Assembly (NCBI RefSeq): GCF_020740795.1
Contig: NC_067285.1
Location: 14,872,001-14,936,000 of the forward strand
Length of the DNA stretch: 64,000 nt
Direction of reading: 5' to 3'
From: Apus apus
Taxonomy: Eukaryota > Chordata > Aves > Apodiformes > Apodidae
Made by a program: the position numbers and the translations under genes. A model generated the notes under the pieces. It was not told the DNA's origin, ran no database searches, and was given only the letters and a program-made list of their open reading frames with translations. Shown in pieces: positions 9,686 to 21,600 of the stretch. Numbering within the stretch: position 1 is the first letter of the stretch; each line of letters opens with the position of its first letter.

Positions 9686-12600
9686 CTGTGGGACCAGGAG
9701 AGGGTCAGGGCGGTGGCATCGAGGATGGGGGTTTGGAGGCAGCCCCAGCCACCAGAATAGCACTTACTTGGAGTGGAGCCCATCCTTGCCATAGGGCTGC
9801 AGCAGGTACTGGTGAACAATCTTATCCCGCAGCGTCCCTGCCAGCTTGATTTTTTTCCGTGAGCGATGCAGGTTGATGATGTAAAGGGTGATGGACCCCC
9901 GGACATAGTTATGGCTGCAAAGGGGAGAGTAGGAGCTGAGGGGTGCATTGGAATGTACCCCAAGAGCATCACCTTTGAGAAGAGGTTTGGAGGTCCCTGC
10001 AAGAACCAGCCTCATGCAGTCATCTGGAGGGGACATAACCACCCTGGCTGCCCCTCCACAGGGGGATGCAGCCTCCCCATCACAAAGCCCAGTTCTGCTA
10101 TAACACCTTCCCGATCTCCCTCTCCCCTCCTCAGCCTGGGGTGGCACAGCTCAAGGGGGTGCCATGCTGGAGCTGGGTGGTGGTCACCTGGCAGCCCCCC
10201 CAAAGCCTTGTAAGTAGGAGGCTGAGAATGGAGGAGAGTTCTGTGCGTGAGTGGCGTCTGCCCCCACCGCCCCGGGCACCTAACTGACAGGTCCAGACAC
10301 TGATCCTCTGTCCCTGCCTAATCAGGCAGCCCCAAACAAAGGCTATAAAGCACTTTGCACCTGTCAGTTACTGGACAAGGTTTCCTACCGAGCTGGAGGC
10401 ATGTTGAAAGCATCTGGACTGTGTAAAGAAACAGCCTCTCCTCCTCCACAATAGCAACTTGTGTCTGCGGAGGAGGTGGACGCCCCCCCCCGGCTCACCG
10501 GGGTGCTTTCAAAGACCTTATCAGCGAAACAATAACCAGGACGGGCTCCCCAGCAGCGCGGCCCATCGGGTAACCCGACCGACCAGGGGGCCCTCCTGTG
10601 AAATCCACTCCCTTGATCTCTGCTGCCGGGGCTGCCTGCCGGCCACCGCGCTGGCCCCGGCCAGTCCCGTTCCCAGGCGTGAGCTTGCCATGACTTTCAT
10701 CAGAGGCATCTCCACTGCTGCAGCAGTCAGAGCAGCACCCAGGTGTGTCCCCTAGGAAGCCAACCTGCCCTTCTGGAGCCAAACCCTGGGCTCCTGCCCC
10801 AGCATGTTCTCAGTGTTCCCCATCCCCAGGACCCCTGTGGGTCCCGCTTATCCCACCACTGCAGCCCCCTGCCTCCCTTGCTTACTTGTGGTAACTGGTG
10901 CAGTGGGCGTAAATGCGGAGCTTGTCACGAATGACTCTGCCTGGCCGGGGTTTCCTCTGGAGACCAGCCACGTGGATAGCCAGGACCTTGGGACCGATCA
11001 GGCGCTTGTAGAGGAGGGACAGCCAGTAGTCCTGGAGGGCAGAGGGGACAGTCACCAGCAAAACAGTCCCCCCAGCTCATAGCAGGAATGAGCAGGAGAG
11101 ACTGATAGCTTACAGCCTAGCAAAATTTTGGCTTTTGGGTGAAAATGATGTGTGCCAGATGTCTGCCTTGGGGTGACCTTTTATTGTGCAGCCCAAGCCA
11201 AAATGGCATTGCTGTTTCCAGCAAAGAGATTAAGGGAAGAATACATTGCTCTGCCTGCACTGAGAGACACTGATACTCTCTAAAGGAGCTCAGCTTTTGG
11301 CCAGGCTGTGGAGCTTGGGAAACAGCATAGATGCTCACACACCTTCCCACAGACCTGCACATAGCCATTCTATGGATCTGTGCCCTAGCTCCAGCTGAGG
11401 CATGTGAGATGGTGGTGTCCCTGGAGCAGGCAGGTCACCCTTCACACCACTCTGTACACAGGCCTGGGGCACACCAGAGCTCTCCCATGATCTCCAGTTC
11501 TGTTCATGGCATGCTGGCTTAAGTAACTACTGAGGGTGCTCCACCTCTCAGAGGTATTTCTCCCATTTTAAAGCCTCCCATGGAGTTAAGCACCCATAAA
11601 CATAGCACAGGGAAGCCAAGCACTCAAGGAGTAGGAAATGTTCAGCCCCTGCACACATGCACTAATGATGTAGCCTTTAATTACGTCACCACATACTACT
11701 TTTTCCCGCAGGGCACGGCCTCGCTCGGCACACAGGATGGGCCCCAAGCCCCTGGGAGGGAGGCGAGGCTGTGCAGTGACGGAGGCCACTGCCGGCAGGG
11801 CCCCCCCCCTCATCCGCTGCAGAAGCTGGGAGGTGTGCAGTAAATGAAGCAGGGTTGTGGGAAGAGAAAGGGCAGTTTCAGACAACCGCCTGCTGTTCTG
11901 CAGGTTGGGGCTCTGGTCCCACTGCTGCTCTCAGCACCCTGGGTGATGCCCCGGAGATGGAGCCTCTTATGCCGCTTCTCTTAGTGCTGCCTGTGGGTGT
12001 GCTGGGCACCAGCTGGGTGCTTGGGCAGCTTTGCACACACAAGCATTCTGGATAAACATTCTCTGTGTAATCCAGACTCACCACCCCAGGGGGAGCATAA
12101 GCCCCAGAGCAATTTGGATGATACTTCCAACTTTTCAGCAATGTTAGACACCCAGCAGCAATAATCGCACTGGCACTAGAGACTGCTCTGCTTGGCAGTG
12201 TCTGATCTTCACAGTAAGAAGGACCCACGCTGATACAGAGCACCCATTGCTCTGTGCACTGCCTGGGGAGGCACAAGGAAAGCCCTGCATAGCCACGATA
12301 AGTGTCAGGAGGGATCTGCCACCCCAGAGGGGCATGGAAGGGGGGAATGGAGTCTCCAGGACCCCAGGCTATAGGGCAGGATGAGCAGGTGGAAGTGCAG
12401 ATCCCTCACACAGGTAAAGGTATCTATCCTGTGGGTGGGAAGCCCTTACACAGCCCCAAATTAACGCATTTTGGATGACGAGGCCAGCAGATGAAGCTGA
12501 CAGCAATGCTGCAACAGCAACCAACATGAGGCAAATACCCACCAAATATAGATGAGGCTGCAAGTCCCCATCCTCTCTCCAGCCCAGCTCAGCAAATACT

Positions 12601-15600
12601 GACCAGTTCTAGCAGTGCTGGAATGGCCTGCTAAAGGGCAATCCAAACCCACTTCCCACTTTCTGGGTAAGCTTTTGCCACAGTACTGAAGGAAAAGCTC
12701 TCCTCTTACTGTTCCCAGCCAAAACCACGGGGCTTTGTGCCACACCAGCCTGGAAACTGCTTTTTCTGCAAACCCTGGACCCCAGAGTAGATGCAACAGG
12801 TGGCAGAAGCAGTGCCTGGCACACTGCTGGCTCCCCAGTGAGCCACACTTACTAGCAGGCATCATTAGATGAGTAATTACTTGAATTTACAGCAAGGCCA
12901 AAGGTGAGCACACATTGTAGTGTTAAGCCTCACAGTCATGAGTTAAAAATAAATGAGACCAGTACTCCAAGCTACCTATCAGTTTAGGACTTTCTTTCTA
13001 GCAGCTGGCTTGGGGTTTCTCACCTTCTCCCCATATTTCCAATGATTGAAATGGAAATGGCTTTCACCCACAACTTATGGGAGCGATAGAGGCCAGAGAC
13101 TTTGTAGTCACCTCCAAATTTCCATATGGGTCTCAAGAGCTGTTTTGCAATGACCTTGTTGTGAGGCACCAGCAGCTCCAGCCTCCGGCTGAGCACTGGC
13201 CCCTCCAGGCAGGGTGGTCCCTGGGGGTTTGCTGCTTTGACACCAGTGTCTCTCCACTCTCAAGGCTCAGCAGCAGCAACGTTTGCAATGTGGGAGTGTA
13301 GGGAGCTACCAGATCCCACTACCTGCCCCAGTTGCTGCCAAAACTCTCTTCTCAGCATATGTTCTTCCCAAGGGTGTTCTGACAAACCCTGCTCCCCTGC
13401 AGAGCTGGGAGAGCTGAGCCCTGGGCTCCTGCCATGGTGGCTTACAGGTAAAGCTATGCTATTCAGTGGCAGCGAGGGTGCCACATCTCCGAGGCTGGGC
13501 ACAGGGAGAGGTGCTTGTCTCTCTGGGAAGCATTGACCATATTGTGTGAGCTTCTGATCCAGCTAAGGCTACACACCTTTTCTGAGAAACAACGTGCAGA
13601 TGCCACGAGGTAAGAGAGCAGTGATGCAGCCTGAGATGTTCTGCAAAGCATGAGATGAGCAGAGCCGAGTGTAAAGTATTTTGGCACAGGCAATGCTCCT
13701 GGGGCAGCGTGGGGACTGACCTGTCCCTCCAGCATCTGCAGGAGGTGAGGGGAGAGCAGTGATTTTACCTACCTTGCCTTCCTGGCTAGGCTAGCTCCAA
13801 AGTCTCCATTTTGAGAAGGATATGGAAATACCAAAGAGAGTTCGAAGGAGGACCAGAAAAACAACCCAGGGCTGGAAAAGGATCCTTCAGCATCGGCCTT
13901 GAGGCACCCCATGTCTTCAGCTTACTGCAGGGAAGCACTGAAGACAGCTGCAGCTTTTCGCATCATTGCAAGCTCACTTGCAGCAGGGGCCAAAATCATG
14001 TTACTTGCAATAAATTACGAGGAGCTGGTGACACCAAGCATTTGAGTGATGAATTACACACACACCTAGCATGATAGGATCAAACCCGCCAGATTTGAGT
14101 ACTTCCTCCAGCTGGGCTAGTGCTCTGGGGCTATTCCTACCACTGGCATGAGTGAACACCAGATAAAATCACACTGGGGCTGCTGGGCACCTGGAGCTAC
14201 TGGTTCCTGTTCAAGGGGTGACCAGCTTGGGAACCAGCTGCTGTTGAAACCCAGCTTGGCTGCAGCTGGGGTAGTTTTTCCACTGATCAGTGACCTGTCA
14301 CCTCTCCCATATAGCAAACCCTGTGCAAGCACTGCTCTGAGGCTAACAGTGCCCATATGCCCCTTGCAAAGAAGAGCACCCACCTTGCAGCACGGTGCCA
14401 GGCATCCCATCGGAGGCAGCCCTGGCAATCCCCAGGGAGATGCGCGGCTCTGACCAGTGCAACTGCAGAAAGGATTTGGCTTATGGAGTCACAGAGGGCT
14501 CCTGTTGTGAGGGCTGAGCCAGCAATACAGCTTTAGCAGTGGAGGAGGAATAACAGACAGGAATTTGGTCTGCTATTAGTCCCCTGGGAATTGAGGGAGT
14601 TTTCTTGCTTTAGTTACTTTGCAGACCCATTAAGCAGTGCTGCCACTGCAGAGCTGCAGGTGAGGAGCCCCTGAAGGCAAGAGCTGTTCTGTACCTCAGG
14701 AGTTCTCCTGGCCAGGATCCCTGATTTATGGGCAGGAAGGGTGCCTGTCTCAAGGGAGCTCAGGCCAGCCACATCTGAGCACCACGGGGCCAGTGAAGAC
14801 CTACAAGCCATTAGATGAGGAAAGCCCAGAGGGTCCCACTTGATCTTGTTGAACATTTTAATTCATTGCAGGAGCTTTTTGAGACTTCAGCTTTTCAAAA
14901 CAAGGCTGATTAGGCAGAACTTCAGGCAGACCTATTAACCAGACCCTCTGTCTCCAGAGCCATTAGGAAGAGCACAGGAGTGTATCCCCATGCTCTCTCC
15001 TAGAGGCAGCAAAGCAGCTTTACAACCCACTTGAGTTCGTTCAGCTCCATGTTCACCACATGTGAGAAGACATTGCCATAACCAGTAAACTGCAGTAACA
15101 AAGCCTAGCCCTTCTGTCTCCTGGGGCTGTAACAGCCAAAAGCAACCAAATTTCAAATGAGCAGGCTGCCAGCCCCATGGTGCACAGCCTACTCTGGCTG
15201 GGCTGCCAGGGCATGACTCTGTCACCGGCAGCATCAGCTGGCTGCTGCCCGCCCTTCTCCTGTTCCTCTTGTGTCTTCCCTCTTCTGAAGCTGCCCAAGC
15301 TCTTCCTCCATCCCTCAGGTATGCCCGAGTTCTAACAGCCTTTGATAGAATGCTACATTTCTGCATCTTCATCTGCATTTTTTCATAGTCCAAGCAACCT
15401 GTGTGGAGATACGGGCTGGCTGCTCTGCCTTCCTGTACACCACGGGACAGAGCACTTCACTCTTTGAAACCTCTGTTGAGCATGATGGCTAGTTTTTGGC
15501 AAAAAAATCTTCCAGAGAAGTAGTGATTGTGGTTGTGAGGGCTTGGAGGGTTGGAAAAGCTGCTACTTCCCAGCGTGTCTGTTCCAGCAGTTGAACATCC

Positions 15601-18600
15601 ACACTAACAATCCCACTATTTATTTTCAGCTTGAATTTGTCTCGCTTCAGCTTCCAATCAGTGGTTCTTGTTCTTTCTTTTTCTGTTAGATTAAAGAGAT
15701 CCTCAGCATCCAAAGCTTTCTCCCTGTGGAGGTCTGTACATCCTGTTCAAGCCACGGCTGGCCATTCCTTCAGCAAGGCTGGACTGGTGTTGCTTTTAAC
15801 ATGATCCCTGAGTTTTATGGGCTTCTTCGACTGAGCAACACAGGGGACATACCAGAGAAGGTCTATGAATGGGGAACAACACTCCTCCTAACCCCATATG
15901 AGGGGGCTTCAGGTGGATGGGGCCACCAGGAGACAGCATCATCAGCATGGGAGGCCAGACCTTCGTTTTGACCCAGGCACCTGCACCTGTGAAAGAACTG
16001 GCCAATGTTGCCCAATTTCTTTCTTGAATTGCTTTCCCTGAAGGTGCCTGCTCACCAGTCTCCTGAAGCTGCTGACATGTTTCTTTGGGCATCCCTTGCC
16101 TTCACTGTGCTGATCCTCTTCCTTCCTGCTCTAACGGCTGTGAAAACCTCATCTCACACCACTCTTTCCTGCCTTGCCTTCCTCCTTCACATCTTCCCAA
16201 CAGCTTTCTCCACTGGCAAGTAGTCTGCGGCTGAAGTACACAATGAGGGGGCTGCCAGTTCTACTCCTCAGTGCCTTTGGCCAAGGAGGGAGAGAAGAGG
16301 CAGGCAGGGCAAGGGAGGGCAATGGGACATGAGCCAGCACTGAAGTAGCTCTGCAGAGCAGGAGCGTTGCTGCCATGGCTGTGTTGTGCACCCTGTGCGC
16401 TTCTGGGGGCTTATGGCAGGCTGGCTCGTGGTTTGAGAAAGGAAACCAGGTCACATTTTGCAACAAATCTGTAGTAAGTCCCAAAGCACAGCAGGTGGGG
16501 GACAGCCAGGAGAGTGACTCCTGATCCCAAATAACCTGCTAATATTCATGCAGCCATGGGCTCTGAGAGCACCACTGGTGCTAGCAACATCACAAGCTCT
16601 GTGTTTGGGTTGAGCACCAGCCACTCGCCTGACAGCTGGGGTCTCCCCTGGAAGCACAACCTGCCATGTCTCTGATGAGCATCACATCTTCCCAGCCTTC
16701 AAGCCACTGTACCCTTTGTTCAACCCCTCCCTCTTGTCTCTCTCTTCTGCTCTTTTTCTCCATCCTGGAGAAAGGCCAAACACAGACATTAAGGCAAAAT
16801 CACTGCTGTGGGAGCAGCAGCTACAGGAATTGCTGGCAGGCACTGATGGCATCAAGGGGACAGGCTGCCCACATGTCAGGAAAGTGGCACGTGGGAAGAG
16901 TCCCCTGCCTACTGCTGCCCTTCCCAAGCTGGGCCCCAGCCAGTGGCCTCCACCTTCCTGGAGAGCTGAGCAGATGGAGGAACAGCCAAACCTCTCTTTT
17001 GTCATCACCTCTCCCTAACAGGGTCCAGGCGATGGAGGCTGCAGGAAGGGAGCGGAGCTGTCGGATCAGAGGGCTTGGAAACCAAATGAGACTTCTTTGC
17101 TGTTTTCTGTTCTTCTGCTGCTTTTCATTATAACGCTACTTCCTTCTGCTCCTGCCTTGGGAAGGATCTTGGTGTCCCACCTCCTCCACAGCCCCAGGAT
17201 GGTTCTGTCACCAAGGCTGGCAGGTCTGTCACTAGAATGGTGCCTCTGGGAGATGTGGGCAATGGCTGTGTCCATCCTTCCAAGTACCAAACTCTGTTGC
17301 CTGTCCCAGCTGGACCATGTCTCTACCCCAGTCTAGGATACAGGAGGATCAGCCTGGCTCCAGGTCTGCACATGTCCCACAGCTCTGGTGGGTGGGTGCC
17401 AGAGCTGCTAGCTGCCACACAGCTCTCATGCATTTGAGACTCCAAGTGTATGCACTTCAGAGATGGTTTTTATAGTGCACTAAGAGGGAAAGGCCCTTTA
17501 ACCCACTGTGACAGCAAGCAGAGCTTAGGTGCTTTAAATCTGTCTCTTTGTTGACAGATGAAACAAGCCTCAGAGCAGACTTGCAAGTCTCCAGAAGCAG
17601 CTCTTGGAAGGCTGAATGCAGCAAGGGTGCAGAGAGCAGAGGATGCTGCAGTCCTCAAGATATGGTATGATCATGGTTCAAAGGACAAGGCAGTGGAGAC
17701 AATGCCCTGCTCAGACCTGCTTCAGGAGCTCATGTCCAGCCTGGCTGGGAGACTTCTGCAAGGTACCATTTCCACTCTGCCCTTCAGCAGGCCGTTCTCT
17801 AGCTTGACACCTCCTGGGAGAGCCTTTCCCACATGCACACAACTGCCTGGGATTTCATTCCTCCTTCCCACAGCCAGAGCAAATGTCCCATACAGGCAGC
17901 TCCTGCCTGCCCTCACCTCTCCCATCCCTTCCCCATCTGCAGGCATTGCTCCCACCAGAGCCCATGCTCCAGCTTGTGGGGCAGGTGGGGGTGCCAGACA
18001 CCCACGCGGCAAATTTATGGTCATCAGGAACAGTTTCCATGTGTGTGCAAGCTCCATTGGACCTGATCCCTCTTCCCACCCGTCATTTCTCCCAGATTTG
18101 GGAGCATGCCTCTGCCTCTGGGCAGGGCACACTGCAACCTGACCTGGCTGCTGTCTCCCCAGCAGCCACCCCAAAGCCAAGGGTCCCTGTTGGGGGGAGC
18201 AGAGGTCACAGTCCTACCCTTGGCAGCTCAGCCAGCTGCCTGTGCACCACGTGGTGACTCAGTGCTGGGCGTGCAGATGGGGCTGAATTCCCTTGGCCCC
18301 ACAGCCAGCTGGCTGGGCTCGGTGGTGGGAGCATGAGTGTTTGCAGCAAAGGGCTCTCTGTACACTTTCTGCTATGGATACTAGGTCTCCTCTTTGCCTC
18401 TGGACACTGCCTAGACCAGCAGCCAGGCAGCCACTGGGCAAGTGATGGCAGGGTGGGGATGGGCACAGGCAGACAAGGACCCTGGCCTGGGGAGGGCCCC
18501 TTTTGGTGCAGCACAGAGGCAGGAGGCATCATCCAGGGAGACGGCTGGGACAGAATCACAGAATCACTTAGGTTGGAAAAGACCTTTGAGATCATTGAGC

Positions 18601-21600
18601 CCAACCATTAGCCCTACTCTACCAAGTCCAAAACCTTCAGCTGCAATTAGCATTGCCTCTGGCCAAGTCAGCTCAACTAATGACCACACCAGGGAGCATG
18701 TATGTGTGGCAGGCAGGAAGATGGTGGGGGAGCCCACCCCGGCCCATGGCACCTCACTGGTGGGCCTGTGCCTCTGTGCACCTGGTGATGTGGAGGGGCA
18801 GTCCAAGGGCATGGCTAACACCATGGGACCCCAAGGGATGCTGGGGATGGCCACAGCCTGACACCAAACCCATTCACACAAGGGCTTTTATGAAAGCTGG
18901 GGTAGGAAGGGAACAAATCACTAAGGACAGAGCCAATATGAGCCCAAGGTCCTCCCTTCTCCAGGACAGACAGTAATTTTCTCATTGAGTTCCTCAGTGC
19001 CTTTGGGCTAAGCAAAGAAGGTGAAAAATCACCTGCAGCATCCAAGCATCCTACCACAGCCCTGTCAGGCACAGACCTCCACACTGCTGAGATCCTTTCT
19101 CAAGGACGCCATCAATTCACAGGCAATATCATACTGTCTTCTACTACCACAGCTGAGCAGGCAGCCCCTGCCATCGCTTTGCCCTGTGATCCCTCTGGGC
19201 CTTTCTCACACTGCATATGGAACTTAGAAGCAGAAGAGAAATTTCAGCACCTACTTAACCCAGGAAAACCAAAGATCTCACTGTCTACAGTGTGTAGCAG
19301 AGGGTCCAAGAGGAGGCCCAGTTAACAGGAGATGCAAGTCTGTACTTCAGCTTTGGCTTTTCCACAGGGTTTGTGTTGCTCTGGCCCTGCCTAGAAATAT
19401 GCCCAAGTTTTTCCATGCATAGGTATAACCTTACAGCACTGTGCAGTAAGTGAGCACAAATCACTACCAAGGATAGATAAAAAAGGTGATACCATGGAAG
19501 AGCATGGAGAAAGCTCTTTAACATGCTCTAACAATCTGAAGAGAAAGCTCACACTTACCTGGGGGGCTCTCCAATGAAATAAATGTATGGCATGCCTCTG
19601 GACTGTTTCAGAGAGATATTAAGGAGAGAGAGATGGAGTAGGTACACTGCTTGCCTGAAATGAGCCTAGAGCTACTAAATGCCAGAGTGGTATTTCGAAG
19701 GCACTGGTCTGTGAAGGGTGAATATCAGTGCTGCTCCTGCCTTCCTTTCCTCCGCTCCTCACTCCCACACACATGTACAGATGGGTTGGGATGCAGGCGG
19801 GTAGACCAACATACCTGTGAGAAGCTTTATTTGAAGGGCTTCTCAAGCACAAGCCCTGATTATGATATAGCTGGCTGCCCCAATCACTCAGGAAGAAAAA
19901 GTGCTCCAATGATACATGGAAAAGTTGTCTTAAAAATAACAAGGCATTAAAATGCTTGAGATCAGGTGCATTAAGGTTAGCAGGAGTATTTCTGTTCCCT
20001 AGCCTGATCATGCCCAGACCAGGGAGCTTCTCGTCACCCAGTTTCTCCTAGTTTTGTCCCCATTAGTCCAACAAGAGAAACTTGTTTCCTTGGATCGGCA
20101 CCTGGAAGCAGGCTCAGAGAGCTGGCCTTGCCTCCCCCTCCACAGCACCTGATCCTTGCACAGAATGCTGATGACACCACCCCTGAGAAGAGGGTAGACA
20201 GGCAATTCTGGCTGTCAGGATGGGCACCCAGAGCTGCTCTCTCACAGGTGAAGGACCTAGATGAAGACACAAACGCTCCTTGCAAGGTGCCCTAGAAGCC
20301 ACAAGATGCTGCTTAGCTCATGAGACAGTTGTGTTCAGAAAGCTCAGCAGAGATCATAGAACCATTCAGGCTGGAAATCCAGGATTTCACATTCAGGAAG
20401 TGAGCATCTCCCCAATTTCTCCATCAACCTGCAGCACCCCTTGGCCATACTGCTGCCATTTGAGACCATTTTTGAGAAGCCACCCTGCATTGCACCAGCA
20501 AGCCATCACGGCACAAAGATGGGGACGGACCAGCTTAAACATCTGCCTTCAAGGTTTCACTGCATCCTTGCCTGAAAGCAGCTATTCCCAGGTGCTCTTG
20601 CATTTCCCACAGAAATGGTCGGAGTTCACAGATTTGTTTTCAAGCCTATGCTAACCCTTAGAAAATGCACAGCAAGCCCCACCAGGCTACCTGGGTTTGT
20701 CACCCAGCACCTGCACTCAGAGCGGCCGTGCTCTCTGCCTGCCCCGTGCACTGGTACCCGTGGTGAGCTCACAGCACGGTCCATGGCAGCAGGTACTATC
20801 CTGATACACATAGAGCAGGGCAGGGATTTGCCTGCTCCTTCCTCCATGCCTAACAAATCCTCCCAGTACCGCAGTGCCAGAAGGGAGGCAGAAAGAAACC
20901 TGGTAATTTAAAAACTACAACTCCCATAGTGGTGCCCACTACACGACTCCCATTTTCTGCCTTCCCTCATCCCCAGATGTGGCACCCACACCACATTATA
21001 TGAGCTTACTTACACCATTCACTGTAACATGCCCTAAGAGAAACAGTGCTAACAGCAAGACCAGCACGATCTGAGGCGCCCAGCTGAAGGACAGGGATGA
21101 GGGCTCCCATGGCAGCAGCACAGTGACAGACTACAAATCCCTTGGTTTTATATGGGAAGCTCTTCAGCACAAGGATGGAGGGCTGTATTTGCATTGTTGC
21201 ACCGTCCCTGGACCACACAGGAAACTCTCCCTGGACCAGGTAGCTCCCTGGCACCTAATGACATCTCTGTGAAAGGCTCAGCTTCAGCTCAACATCCCAA
21301 ACCACGCCATCCTCTTATCTGACAAGCAGGTAGGAGCAGTGGCAGGGGAGGAGGTGAAGGTGCAAAGGCGGCTACAAGGGAGCCCTGCCCCGACTCCTGG
21401 CTCCCTGAGGAGCTGTGATTCATGCTGTGGTGGTGTGGCCCTTCTGTCAGCAGGCAGCTGCCTCACACCCAGCCCATGTGTGGAAACCCCTTTGTCGTGG
21501 CAGCTAATGAGCAGATTGTATTTCACAGCGCCGTGGCCCCGCGCAGGTACAGCCAGCGGCTTTCATCTCCCTGATAGCTCCCACGGGAAAAGAGCTGCTC

